This document shows, piece by piece, positions 29,410 to 38,108 of a stretch of 64,000 nt of DNA. Within the stretch, counting starts at the first letter, position 1; each line of letters starts with the position of its first letter. The DNA comes from Vibrio ezurae NBRC 102218 (lineage in GTDB: Bacteria; Pseudomonadota; Gammaproteobacteria; Enterobacterales; Vibrionaceae). The notes under the pieces are model-generated. The model saw only the letters and a list, made by a program, of their open reading frames with translations, was not told the DNA's origin and did not search any database. The translations under genes were made by a program, and so were the position numbers. Location: positions 1 through 64,000 of the forward strand of contig NZ_BATM01000021.1 of the NCBI RefSeq assembly GCF_000467185.1, given 5' to 3'.

Positions 29410-30765
29410 TTAAGGATTGAGCTGCCAATTAAAAGCGTCACTATGAGGTTTGGATTGGTTACTGAGTACAGCATTGAGTAGCGTTTTTGCTTGCTGGGCG
29501 CTTAACGGTGACGTTTTTATCGTGTCACTAAACGAATCACTGAGCAATTGTTGCCAGAGTTTGGTCGCTTCTTTATCCAATTTTTCATTAAACGTGCGGT
29601 TACCTGCGATTTTATAAAGATGGTCTACAGCCTCGGTAAAGTGCTGTTTTTCAATGGCGCAGTGATAGTGTTTAATCTCCGATTGAATGTCAGTTTTTAT
29701 CGGTGGTTTTGCTGAAGGCTCTGCTGTAGAGCGACGTGTGTATCGAGCGATTATCACGGCGCTAATGATAGTGATACTGACAAGCACAAGAATAAGTTTG
29801 CCGTATTCAGAGAAAAACTGAGCAAGCACTTCACTGCTGTTATTTTGCATGAGTACGGCACTGCTATCACCAATTTGTAGCTGCATAGGCTCTGTAGTCA
29901 GGCTTTGCAGTTGATTGGACTTGGTATCCCACCATTTTATTGTTTGCGGCGGTATGACAAGTTTACCGGCTTGTTGAAATACCAAAGTGACATCTTGGGT
30001 TAATACGGCGGTATTTCGTTTGCTTAAACGATCAAACACATTCTCTTTTGCGGGCGGCTTGCTATATGCCTCTACGCTTGAAATATCGGGCATTACCAAA
30101 TCAGGTAGCAGCATCATGTGTGAATTTTTTACTTTTAATTGATAGGTTAACACGACCGCATCGCCTACGGCGTATGAGGCCGAGTCACTATTAGGCGTAT
30201 CGGTGGATAAGCGAAAAGTGGCGTCTGTGCCTGTTATAAAGTCCGTGACGCCTTTAAGTGCAGCAGGCATTGCAACGTTAAATGTGGCTTCTTTTGATGT
30301 GATGCTACCGGTTAATTGAGCATCACTATTCTCGTCATTTTTAAGTGACACATCGACCTTGAAGCTCGGTATGGTGAATTGCCCCTTAGTGAGAGGATAA
30401 ATATAGAGCTTGGCCGTTTGTGTGTACCATTTTTCACCGGCTATGGTTTTGACTGAGCGCGCTATTTTCTGTTCGTCTTTTTTTACAACCGCGTTCGCAA
30501 TATCAAAATAGGGCACCACCATTTCATTTTCAAACGGCTGACGACTGCTGAGTATGACGTTTGCCAATACTTGCTGTTTAGGCGCAATATTGTCATTTTC
30601 ATGAGCGATTTCCACCGACAGGGTCAAGGTGTTGTCGTCGATAAATGCTTGAATATCATTGGCGTATGACGAGCCAGTTGCGATGAGCAGCGTCAGTGCC
30701 AATACCCATAATCGCCATTTGCTCTTATAGCTTTGAAAAGTATGATTATTCGTTTTCATTGGCAA
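29410..30765 (-). CDS. batD: BatD-family membrane protein
   Basis: Last gene of the MoxR/Bat operon. The 451-residue protein has a signal peptide (about residues 15-36, 'LWVLALTLLIATGSSYA') and a long extracytoplasmic beta-rich region typical of BatD. That region includes 'VLANVILSSRQPFENEMVVPYF', 'GDAVVLTYQLKVKNSHMMLLPDL' and 'QQAGKLVIPPQTIKWWDTK'. A single membrane helix follows at about 318-342, then a cytoplasmic helical tail. The start overlaps the end of the TPR gene by 20 nt; ATG at 30759 is an alternative. Bat proteins were linked to aerotolerance and envelope stress in other bacteria; the precise role is unknown. Confidence 0.85.
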   Translation of the reverse strand: MPMKTNNHTFQSYKSKWRLWVLALTLLIATGSSYANDIQAFIDDNTLTLSVEIAHENDNIAPKQQVLANVILSSRQPFENEMVVPYFDIANAVVKKDEQKIARSVKTIAGEKWYTQTAKLYIYPLTKGQFTIPSFKVDVSLKNDENSDAQLTGSITSKEATFNVAMPAALKGVTDFITGTDATFRLSTDTPNSDSASYAVGDAVVLTYQLKVKNSHMMLLPDLVMPDISSVEAYSKPPAKENVFDRLSKRNTAVLTQDVTLVFQQAGKLVIPPQTIKWWDTKSNQLQSLTTEPMQLQIGDSSAVLMQNNSSEVLAQFFSEYGKLILVLVSITIISAVIIARYTRRSTAEPSAKPPIKTDIQSEIKHYHCAIEKQHFTEAVDHLYKIAGNRTFNEKLDKEATKLWQQLLSDSFSDTIKTSPLSAQQAKTLLNAVLSNQSKPHSDAFNWQLNP

Positions 30766-31402
30766 ATTCCTGTTGAAACTTTTGGCGTAAGAATTTTGAT
30801 GGATCTTGACGAACCTGCTTTAACCAAACTTGATTGGAAAGCTCAGTGGGCGTGCCTAGTGCGGCGTCTTCATCGCTGGTGGCTATGCTCCTGTCATCAA
30901 TTTTCTTGTCCCCTTCTTGCTTTTCTAAAGGGGCGTTTTTTTGCTTATCGATGGCGGCGTTTATGATTTCGATATTCTGCTTCATTTCAGCTTGCAGTGA
31001 AGGCTTGGTACTTTTCGCCATATATAGCGCAGTGTAGATCGCTTTTGCTTGCTCAAACTGATTTGAATAGGCCAGTGCGTTGGCCGTTAAGTATCGAGCT
31101 TTATCATCGTTAGCGTCTTGTAATAGGGTCAGGACACTTTGAAAATCCCCCGCCAGATAAGCGCTATGAGCTTTCCAAGCTGGGGATTCAAACGAGGCTT
31201 GAGCCTGCGCGTAATCACCTTGTTTAAAATGCACATAACCTTGCTGATCTTTAGTCAGCCAAAAGTTCATAAATTGATTGGGCGATAGCACTCCCCACGC
31301 TGTTACACAAAGGGCGAGTAGCAGTAAGTATTGCCAGTATGCTCTGCTTTTTAGCCAGCCTAGACTCATGCTTGTTGTTTTAGTTGTCACTACACTTACC
31401 AT
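30746..31402 (-). CDS. TPR-containing BatC-like membrane-anchored protein
   Basis: ATG at 31402 is preferred over the GTG at 31414 because a GGTGG element lies 8 nt upstream; it overlaps the stop of the VWA gene by 7 nt. The 218-residue product has one N-terminal membrane segment ('YWQYLLLLALCVTAWGVL') and TPR-like helices, 'GYVHFKQGDYAQAQASFE' and 'LTANALAYSNQFEQAKAIYTALY'. A Lys/Glu/Asp-rich low-complexity segment leads to the end. It occupies the BatC position. In many related operons I recall a TPR region fused to the second VWA protein, whereas here it is a separate gene. It probably serves as a scaffold for the Bat complex. Confidence 0.78.
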   Translation of the reverse strand: MVSVVTTKTTSMSLGWLKSRAYWQYLLLLALCVTAWGVLSPNQFMNFWLTKDQQGYVHFKQGDYAQAQASFESPAWKAHSAYLAGDFQSVLTLLQDANDDKARYLTANALAYSNQFEQAKAIYTALYMAKSTKPSLQAEMKQNIEIINAAIDKQKNAPLEKQEGDKKIDDRSIATSDEDAALGTPTELSNQVWLKQVRQDPSKFLRQKFQQEFANENE

Positions 31403-32379
31403 TGCAAAGTCCACCCTTTTCTAAACCACATCAGTTGGATAGGTAACAGTAAAAATAACAGTGGATAACCTGAATCTACCCAAGGCTGCGCTTGGTCATT
31501 CACCGCAAATAGGTTGCTTTGAATATCTTGATATACTTGCTCAACGTCTGTTGAATCGTGGGTAAATAGGGTCATTGAACCGTGCCCCGACTTAGCTAAC
31601 GCATCTAGGTTTTGGATTTGAGTGTCCGATAAACCTTGAGCACCCTCTCGTCCACTTTCTGGATTTTCTCCCATCGCCCATATCAAGACTTGATGCGATA
31701 GCGATGCAAATTCTTGCTGCATTTTTTCTATCGCTTGTGAGTCGGTTTTATCGGTGACGATAAGCACAGTCGACGGCACTTTTGATTCTTTAAGCAAAGC
31801 CACGATAGGCTTAATAACCGATTCGGGCTTACTTTGATTGTCAGGCAATAAGCTAGGGTCAAGTGCATCTAAGAAATAACGAAAGAGCTCTCTGTCCTTG
31901 GTAACGGGCATAGCAATATGCGCACTGCCGCCGTAAACCACTAAGCCGGTTTTAGCGTCACCTCTTAGATCCGCTAACTGGGAGATTTTTTGTTTGGCGC
32001 GTTCCAATCGAGAGGGCTGAATGTCGGTGTTAGACATAGACTCCGACACATCAAGGGCCACAATCAATTCCGCGTTGTCTTCAAAAAAGGGTGACGCTTG
32101 TGTTTTCCATGTCGGGCCCGCCATCACCAATGTCGACAATATGGAAAAGAGTAAGAACAGCTTAATTGGCGTTAACCAAGTGTGGCTGTGCTTATTTAAG
32201 GTCAGCTGCTCAATGATATTTTTCGACATCACTGACTGCCATTGAGTTACTAAATCGTCTTGTTTTGCCATTGAGCGTTGTATCGCCACTAAGGGAATTA
32301 ATGCTAGTAACCACCATGGTCGAATAAAATGAAAATTGCTGAGACTCTCGAAAAGTCCCCAGTCAAATAAACTATTCAT
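31396..32379 (-). CDS. batB: VWA-domain membrane protein (BatB-type)
   Basis: This 327-residue protein has an N-terminal membrane-associated region, a helix near 62-80, then a von Willebrand A domain with the MIDAS motif 'DVSESMSNTD' (about 110-119), 'LVVYGGSAHIAMPVT' and 'VLIVTDKTDS'. A C-terminal helix ends in 'LLFLLLPIQLMWFRKGW'. It overlaps the upstream VWA gene by 8 nt. It likely binds metal through MIDAS and acts at the inner membrane with BatA; partners are inferred from operon structure. Confidence 0.87.
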   Translation of the reverse strand: MNSLFDWGLFESLSNFHFIRPWWLLALIPLVAIQRSMAKQDDLVTQWQSVMSKNIIEQLTLNKHSHTWLTPIKLFLLFSILSTLVMAGPTWKTQASPFFEDNAELIVALDVSESMSNTDIQPSRLERAKQKISQLADLRGDAKTGLVVYGGSAHIAMPVTKDRELFRYFLDALDPSLLPDNQSKPESVIKPIVALLKESKVPSTVLIVTDKTDSQAIEKMQQEFASLSHQVLIWAMGENPESGREGAQGLSDTQIQNLDALAKSGHGSMTLFTHDSTDVEQVYQDIQSNLFAVNDQAQPWVDSGYPLLFLLLPIQLMWFRKGWTLQW

Positions 32380-33397
32380 TTGGCCCCTCTTTTACTTGGC
32401 TAAGAAGCGCTTTTTGGCGCTGGTTAGTGTGGAGTTTTTTACTAAACACCCATAGCGCGGCCAGTAAATTAAATAAAAAACTGACGCCAAATGCCCAATG
32501 ATGCAGGCTGTGACGAGGTCGGTGTGTTAACAACTCAAATTCTTGTTGTTCTAGCTCGTCAATGGCTTGGTATGCTTGATCAAGCTCGGCGCGATTCATG
32601 GCATGGAACATTTGACCACCGGTTACCGCAGAGACTTTTTCTAGGGTAGGGAGATCCATTTTGTAACGCCCTTCAGTGCTAGGGTCGCCAATGGCGATGG
32701 TGTAAATCTTCACGCCATATTTGGCTGCTATTTCTGCAGCTTTAACGGGAGGCATTTGAGAACTGGTATCGTCCCCGTCGGTTAATAGAATCATCACTCT
32801 TTGGCGACTTTTCTCTTGTTCGAATACCGCAATGGAGAGTCCGATAGCATCACCAAAGGCGGTCTGAAATCCCGCGTAGCCAAGCTCGACACTTTTTAAT
32901 AGCGCCAACCAAGTATCGATATCTTCGGTAAACGGCGCTTGAATGTAGGCGGCGTCGGCAAATAAAATAAGGCCCAATCGGTCGTGTTCACGACGCTTGG
33001 CAAAATCGGCAAGCACTTGTTTAGCAACGTATAAACGGTCGTGTGTTGTGCCCTGTTCATCGGTAAAGTCTTTTTCTGACATCGAACCGGATAAATCTAA
33101 AGCGACCATAATTTCTCGGGCGGATTTCTTTTGCTCTATCGGTTCGCCCACCCACATAGGTTTGGCTATTGCGACAATCAAACTGAGGTAGCTGATAATA
33201 ACCAGCGTCCACTGCACCTTGTTACGATGCAATAAGGTGGCGCTGTGTGAAGGCTTGTCGTCAGACACTGAAACCAAGCGTTCAAAGAAAGGCACTTGCA
33301 GTGCACTTTTAGATTCTTTGTACGCTGGCAAAAAGCGATAAACCAGCAACGGTAATACCACAAGTAGCAATGCCAATGGATATTCAAATTCAATCAT
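32372..33397 (-). CDS. batA: VWA-domain membrane protein (BatA-type)
   Basis: The 341-residue protein begins with the typical 'FEYPLALLLVVLPLLVYRFLPAYK' membrane helix. A second helix lies near 66-84, then a VWA domain with intact MIDAS ('ALDLSGSMSEKDF', about 99-111), 'GLILFADAAYIQAPFTED' and 'LLTDGDDTSSQMPP'. A C-terminal membrane helix follows near residue 310. It overlaps the DUF4381 gene by 8 nt and the next VWA gene by 8 nt, showing tight translational coupling through the operon. Confidence 0.9.
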   Translation of the reverse strand: MIEFEYPLALLLVVLPLLVYRFLPAYKESKSALQVPFFERLVSVSDDKPSHSATLLHRNKVQWTLVIISYLSLIVAIAKPMWVGEPIEQKKSAREIMVALDLSGSMSEKDFTDEQGTTHDRLYVAKQVLADFAKRREHDRLGLILFADAAYIQAPFTEDIDTWLALLKSVELGYAGFQTAFGDAIGLSIAVFEQEKSRQRVMILLTDGDDTSSQMPPVKAAEIAAKYGVKIYTIAIGDPSTEGRYKMDLPTLEKVSAVTGGQMFHAMNRAELDQAYQAIDELEQQEFELLTHRPRHSLHHWAFGVSFLFNLLAALWVFSKKLHTNQRQKALLSQVKEGPNE

Positions 33398-33887
33398 GAT
33401 TCACCTCATGATGTTTGATCCAATGCGCTGTTTGGGCAATCAGATTGTGCGCAGCGCTTTCATTGATAGAGGCGTTAGGCGCATACGAAAGCGTGGCTAA
33501 TAAGCCGCTTAATTGCGACGAAAACTGGCTATTTTTACATTGCTCATCGAGCCATTTTTCCCATTCACTGCCCAGCAAAGGTGAGACTTGATGGCGTGGG
33601 TATGCATTAAGCGCTGTTCTGCGCAGCAGCTGTGGAATCAGGCGCAGCCCGTCTTTATCTAAAGATTGCAGCTCAAGCAATGCCATACGACGATACGCAT
33701 TAGCTTGGTATTGACGATATGCCTTAAACCCACGATAGATAAGCCAGATGGCAATGATGAGCAGTACAAGATACCAACCCGGCGCATTGGGTATCCATGA
33801 AATAGGCGCAGGGAGGCTTGGCTCGCCAAGCCCTGATAGCATCGCATTCATGCTGGCGGGTTTTAATGTTTCGGTTGTGCCATTCAT
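33390..33887 (-). CDS. DUF4381-family membrane protein
   Basis: The start at 33887 lies 1 nt after the upstream stop (TAA-T-ATG) with a GGAG element in the end of the preceding gene; longer frames would overlap DUF58 by 59 nt. The 165-residue product has the family opening 'LPAPISWIPNAPGWYLVLLI', one membrane helix (about residues 35-55), then 'YRRMALLELQSL' and a short helical cytoplasmic domain. DUF4381 genes sit between DUF58 and VWA genes in MoxR/Bat operons; the function is not known. Confidence 0.85.
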   Translation of the reverse strand: MNGTTETLKPASMNAMLSGLGEPSLPAPISWIPNAPGWYLVLLIIAIWLIYRGFKAYRQYQANAYRRMALLELQSLDKDGLRLIPQLLRRTALNAYPRHQVSPLLGSEWEKWLDEQCKNSQFSSQLSGLLATLSYAPNASINESAAHNLIAQTAHWIKHHEVNHD

Positions 33888-33888
33888 A

Positions 33889-34839
33889 TTAGGCTCCAAG
33901 GGCTTTTCGCAGCTGTTGATCCGCTGGTTGAAGCGTATTAATTTCAATCACTGGAACGCGGTATTTCTTCGCCATATTCGCAAAATTTTCTAACGCTTGA
34001 GTGACGTCATCAGCAAAGCGCTCTTTTGTCTGGGCTTGATTATGAGTGACGGCCAGTTGCAGGTTGCCGTCACTGAGCACCATTTTGTCCAGCTTTGCTA
34101 GGTTATGTTCTAACGGGTCGGTGACATGGCACAGCACTACATCGTTGTGCTTACAGAGCGTTTTGATTTGCTCTTCACTTTGCTCACGATAGCCGTAACC
34201 ATCGGTAATTAAGATGACTAACGCATCGTGTTTAACCAAGCGTTTGGCTTGATGAAATAATTGAGCAAATGAATTGCCTTGAGAATCTTTTGCTTTACCT
34301 ACGGTGAGCTGCTGATTTTTAATCACTATCTCATTTAAGATCTTTAATACGTGATTGGCACTGCGTTGCGGAGCTATTGGCACTGCGGTGGTGTCGTTAT
34401 AAATGATGGCACCCACGCGATCGGTCGAGTCCGTCACTTTCCATGCAATGAGCGCTGCAATTTCGGCGGCGATAACCGATTTCATCTTTCCGGTACTTCC
34501 AAAAAACATATTGGTTCTTTGGTCGACAAGTAGGTAAACATTACGCTCACGTTCTTCTGAGAAAATCTTTACATGCGGCTTGCCGGTACGCATGGTGACC
34601 TTCCAATCCATAGTGCGGATATCATCCCCAATCTGGTAATGACGCATCTCTTCAAAGTTTAAACCTCGGCCACGCAGCTTAGATACATGACGCCCAGTTA
34701 ATAGACTGTTGACAGGTTGCGGTGGTAAAAAATCAAAGCCTGTGGCTTTGTATTTCATGAGGCGCAACGACTTTAAATCGGTGTAGATTTGCGGGTCGAG
34801 TTGCGATGTTTGCTGCTTGATAGGATTGGAGTTCGCCAT
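33889..34839 (-). CDS. DUF58 domain-containing protein
   Basis: This 316-residue protein has the DUF58 hallmark 'GRGLNFEEMRHYQIGDDIRTMDWKVTMRTGKPHVKIFSEERER' (in the 60-105 range). A VWA-like fold follows, with 'VYLLVDQRTNMFFGS' and 'ALVILITDGYGY'. No membrane segment is evident, so it is probably cytoplasmic and works with the MoxR ATPase encoded 11 nt upstream. It is the second gene of the operon. Confidence 0.9.
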   Translation of the reverse strand: MANSNPIKQQTSQLDPQIYTDLKSLRLMKYKATGFDFLPPQPVNSLLTGRHVSKLRGRGLNFEEMRHYQIGDDIRTMDWKVTMRTGKPHVKIFSEERERNVYLLVDQRTNMFFGSTGKMKSVIAAEIAALIAWKVTDSTDRVGAIIYNDTTAVPIAPQRSANHVLKILNEIVIKNQQLTVGKAKDSQGNSFAQLFHQAKRLVKHDALVILITDGYGYREQSEEQIKTLCKHNDVVLCHVTDPLEHNLAKLDKMVLSDGNLQLAVTHNQAQTKERFADDVTQALENFANMAKKYRVPVIEINTLQPADQQLRKALGA

Positions 34840-34850
34840 ACCGTGCTCTC

Positions 34851-35819
34851 TTACGCGACTGCGACTTGAGATAAGATTTCATCAATCACTCGATCTGAGC
34901 TTATGCCTTCAGCCAATGCATCATAGGAAAGGATAAGACGATGTCGAAGTACGCCGTGCACCACTTGCCTTACGTCATCAGGGTCAACAAAGTCTTTACC
35001 TTTTAACCACGCCATAGCGCGAGCGCATTTGTCTAGTGCAATGGTTGCCCTTGGGCTTGAACCTACTGCAATCCAGTTTGCCAGTTCAGAATCCGGGTAT
35101 TTCTCGGGCTGACGGGTAGCGATAATGATCGACACTAAGTATTTTAATACCGCACCACTGCAATAGATCTGTTGAATTTCTTCTCGCGCAGCAAAAATAC
35201 AAGCGGGATCAATCGGCTCTGGCTTATATGACGATGGCTTTTCTTCTCCGCGCACCATCTTGATAATTTGTTCTTCTGCATCCGCGTCTGGATAGTCCAA
35301 ATTGATTTTCATTATGAAGCGATCCATCTGTGCTTCCGGAAGCGGGTAAGTCCCTTCTTGCTCTACTGGGTTTTGGGTAGCAAGGACCATAAATAAATCA
35401 GGCAGTTGGTAGGTTTTACCGGCTACGGTGATTTGACGCTCTTCCATCGCTTCTAGTAATGCCGCTTGCACCTTAGCGGGAGAGCGGTTGATTTCATCGG
35501 CAAGCAGTAAATTATTAAACACTGGGCCAGGTTGAAAGGTGAGGGTAGGCTTACCATCAACATCCTGATACACCTCTGTGCCGGTCACGTCAGACGGAAG
35601 CAGATCAGGTGTAAATTGAACTCGACCTAGGTCAACGGATAAAGCAGAAGCCAATGCTTTTATCGAACGAGTCTTAGCCGTTCCAGGTAGCCCCTCAAGC
35701 AAAACGTTGCCATTGGTCAGTAGTGCGACCAACAAGGTATCGACCATATGTTGTTGTCCGATGACCGATTGCTCCATCTGCTTCTTTAGTTGCATTACTG
35801 ATTCTAAATTAGAATTCAT
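34851..35819 (-). CDS. MoxR-family AAA+ ATPase
   Basis: First gene of the operon; 322 residues. Walker A 'LLEGLPGTAKTRSIKALA' (about 36-53), Walker B 'LLLADEINRSPAKVQAALLEAMEE' and sensor 1 'VLATQNPVEQEGTYPLPEAQMDRFI' are all intact. The C-terminal lid has 'WIAVGSSPRATIALDKCARAMAWLKGKDFVDPDDV'. MoxR ATPases act as chaperone-like partners of VWA proteins, which agrees with the two VWA genes downstream. Transcription presumably starts in the 35820-36127 gap. Confidence 0.94.
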   Translation of the reverse strand: MNSNLESVMQLKKQMEQSVIGQQHMVDTLLVALLTNGNVLLEGLPGTAKTRSIKALASALSVDLGRVQFTPDLLPSDVTGTEVYQDVDGKPTLTFQPGPVFNNLLLADEINRSPAKVQAALLEAMEERQITVAGKTYQLPDLFMVLATQNPVEQEGTYPLPEAQMDRFIMKINLDYPDADAEEQIIKMVRGEEKPSSYKPEPIDPACIFAAREEIQQIYCSGAVLKYLVSIIIATRQPEKYPDSELANWIAVGSSPRATIALDKCARAMAWLKGKDFVDPDDVRQVVHGVLRHRLILSYDALAEGISSDRVIDEILSQVAVA

Positions 35820-36127
35820 GTCGTCACTCTCTAGCTGTTATAACGTGAATAAATACAATTAGTTAAAGATAGTTTGTAATTGAGGAAATGGCAGAACATT
35901 TTTATTTTAAAAAGTGTGTCTTTATTTCAACGCTTATAAATATAGAGACTATTATTTGTTATGTAATATGCTTTTGGCGGATATCACATATGAATCTAAG
36001 TCAATAGCTTTGCAGGGACCAATCATAAAACTGTGAAACGTGAAAGGCACAAATCAAGTCAATTTCTAAGGGAAGCATTCGTTGGTTTGAAGTGTTCAAT
36101 TTAAATGACAAATATAGGAAACCCATC
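35820..36127. other. Divergent intergenic region, moxR / DUF1254 gene
   Basis: About 308 bp, AT-rich, between divergent genes and so expected to hold both promoters. The only firm element is the ribosome binding site TAGGAA just before the plus-strand ATG at 36128. I see no operator palindrome or small gene that I would defend. Confidence 0.45.
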
Positions 36128-37186
36128 ATGAAAAAACTGGCTCTAAGTATTGCTCTAGGTCTTAACATTGTTGCACTACCAACGTTTTCGGCTACTGAAG
36201 TAGCGACCCTTACTGACTTCTTTAGTGATAAAGGCGAAGTGACCACTGAAAAGAACTATGCAATATACGAAACGGCGCGACAGTATCTGAAAGTTCAAGA
36301 AAAGGTGGGTGTGAATAACTTTGAACATAAGCGTGTTCTCACTCCGACCGATCAACAACCCGTAGTGCGCATGAATCGAGATACATACTATTCGATGGCC
36401 GTTGTTAACGTTTCACAGGGGGCAACGATTACGCTTCCACAAATTCCAGAAGGCAAATACATGTCTATGGAAGTGATTACAGAAGATCACCGCATTCAGG
36501 CAATGCAATACGGTTCGGGTACTTTTGATCTTTCTACTCATGCTGGCGACCATGTGTATGTGATTGTTCGCACCGATGCGACATTCACCGAAGATGAAGT
36601 GCATGCGATTCAAGATAAAATGACCATTGACGCAAAAGCGAGCGCAGAATTTAAGGCGCCACAAGTACAAAAAGGCCCTTTTGAAAAGGTAGAAAAAGAG
36701 CTGAAAGCGGAGATGCCAACCATATTGAAACGAGATGGTGCTCAGGCAACCGCAGGTATGTTTACCGATCCGCAAGATGAATCCAAAGAGCTATTTACAG
36801 AAGAGAAGTATGCGGTAGGTGCTGCAATCGGTTGGGGCGGGGCGCAACTGCAAGATAATATTTATGAAGTATCAGGTAACTTCCCAGCTGATACTTGTCA
36901 CCAAGCGACTTTTGAAGACCCAGAAAATCAGGCGTTTTGGTCAGTAACTGTATATAACAAACAAGGCTTTATGTTTAACGATGTGGCAAATGTCAGCTCA
37001 AATACGGCGACTAAAAATGCTGATGGTACTTATACCGTGAGCTTTGGTTGTGGCGATGATGCGCCAAACAATATTGCGACTAAGAACGACTCTGGCGTAT
37101 TTAACCTAGCATTCCGTCACTATATGCCAAGCCAAAAGATGCGCGATGGATTCCGAGTGCTGCCTTTAGTTAAAGCGGTTAAGTAA
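36128..37186 (+). CDS. Exported DUF1254/DUF1214 domain protein
   Basis: ATG at 36128 is preceded by AGGAA at proper spacing and starts a clear signal peptide ('MKKLALSIALGLNIVALPTFSA'), so the upstream in-frame ATG at 36092 is unlikely. The mature part (about 330 residues) has a DUF1254-like region ('VVRMNRDTYYSMAVVNVSQGATITLPQIPEGKYMSMEVI'). A DUF1214-like C-terminus follows ('FWSVTVYNKQGFMFNDVANVSSNTATKNADGTYTVSFG'). It is probably periplasmic. The family is widespread but biochemically undefined. The gene is monocistronic, with its own terminator. Confidence 0.85.
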   Translation: MKKLALSIALGLNIVALPTFSATEVATLTDFFSDKGEVTTEKNYAIYETARQYLKVQEKVGVNNFEHKRVLTPTDQQPVVRMNRDTYYSMAVVNVSQGATITLPQIPEGKYMSMEVITEDHRIQAMQYGSGTFDLSTHAGDHVYVIVRTDATFTEDEVHAIQDKMTIDAKASAEFKAPQVQKGPFEKVEKELKAEMPTILKRDGAQATAGMFTDPQDESKELFTEEKYAVGAAIGWGGAQLQDNIYEVSGNFPADTCHQATFEDPENQAFWSVTVYNKQGFMFNDVANVSSNTATKNADGTYTVSFGCGDDAPNNIATKNDSGVFNLAFRHYMPSQKMRDGFRVLPLVKAVK

Positions 37187-37240
37187 CCAGTAAATAGCAT
37201 CAGCTTTTAATCAGTATAGAGATCGAACTATTTGTGAACT

Positions 37241-37277
37241 CAAAGCCCTATTTCTTCTTGAAGTAGGGCTTTGTTTT
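37241..37277 (+). terminator. Rho-independent terminator after the DUF1254 gene
   Basis: CAAAGCCCTA (37241-37250) pairs with TAGGGCTTTG (37264-37273), with a smaller TCTTC/GAAG pairing inside the loop, followed by TTTT. It may also serve hutD on the other strand. Confidence 0.85.
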
Positions 37278-37328
37278 GTATATGGGTTGTATAGGTTTAA
37301 TCGTCACTAGATTTAGTTAAACCAACGT

Positions 37329-38108
37329 CTAGTGAGCCGACAATATGACCGGATGCTGCTGAGTAGGATGGGGCATGATTTGTGTTTGCCAGCTATAAAC
37401 CTTAGCAATGGTTTCTGACGTTAGTACTTCCCATGGCGTGCCGTCGGCAACGATATTACCTTGATTAAGGACTACGATTCTGTCGGCGTATTGCGCGGCG
37501 AGGTTTAAGTCATGCAGTACTGCGACCACACAAGCGCCTTGCTTGGCTTGTTGCTGGGTAAGTTGCAAGGTGTTGTGCTGGTGGCTCAAATCCAGTGCGG
37601 AAGTGGGTTCATCAAGAAACAGTATCTTGCTGTGCTCTATGGAGTCCAACTGAGTCAGTACTCGCGCTAAGTGCACCCGTTGCTTTTCGCCACCAGATAA
37701 ACTCGGGTAGAGGCGCTCTGCTAAGTGTAAAACGCCAGTTTCGCTCATTTTGTCTTTTGCCACACGGGTGATGTTTTGTTGCCCGCCCGATAAGGTCAGT
37801 CCGCCTAACTCGACGACTTCTTGAGCGGTAAAATTAAAGGTCAAGGAACTCGATTGGGGCAGTATGCCAAACTGCTTTGCGAGAACTTTTTTATCCCACT
37901 CATGCAATGGCTTACCCAAAATCAGGTGTTCACCTTTATAGGGCATTTCATTACTGAGGGTTTTTAATAAGGTGCTTTTACCTGTGCCATTAGGGCCCAG
38001 TAATACCGTGAATTCGTGAGAGTGAAACTCGATGTTGACCTTGTCTAATATGGACTTATTTCCGATATTGACGCTGATATCATTGCATTTTACGACAGGA
38101 ATACGCAT
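37329..38108 (-). CDS. hutD: Haem ABC transporter ATP-binding protein (HutD/HmuV)
   Basis: ATG at 38108 shares one base with the hutC stop (TAATG), so it is preferred over the frame's earlier start at 38141. The 259-residue ATPase has Walker A 'LLGPNGTGKSTLLKTLS', signature 'LSGGEKQRVHLARVL', Walker B 'ILFLDEPTSALD' and H-loop 'VLHDLNLAAQ', all intact. It powers haem import from periplasm to cytoplasm with HutC. It is the last gene of the tonB-exbB-exbD-hutB-hutC-hutD operon. Confidence 0.94.
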   Translation of the reverse strand: MRIPVVKCNDISVNIGNKSILDKVNIEFHSHEFTVLLGPNGTGKSTLLKTLSNEMPYKGEHLILGKPLHEWDKKVLAKQFGILPQSSSLTFNFTAQEVVELGGLTLSGGQQNITRVAKDKMSETGVLHLAERLYPSLSGGEKQRVHLARVLTQLDSIEHSKILFLDEPTSALDLSHQHNTLQLTQQQAKQGACVVAVLHDLNLAAQYADRIVVLNQGNIVADGTPWEVLTSETIAKVYSWQTQIMPHPTQQHPVILSAH

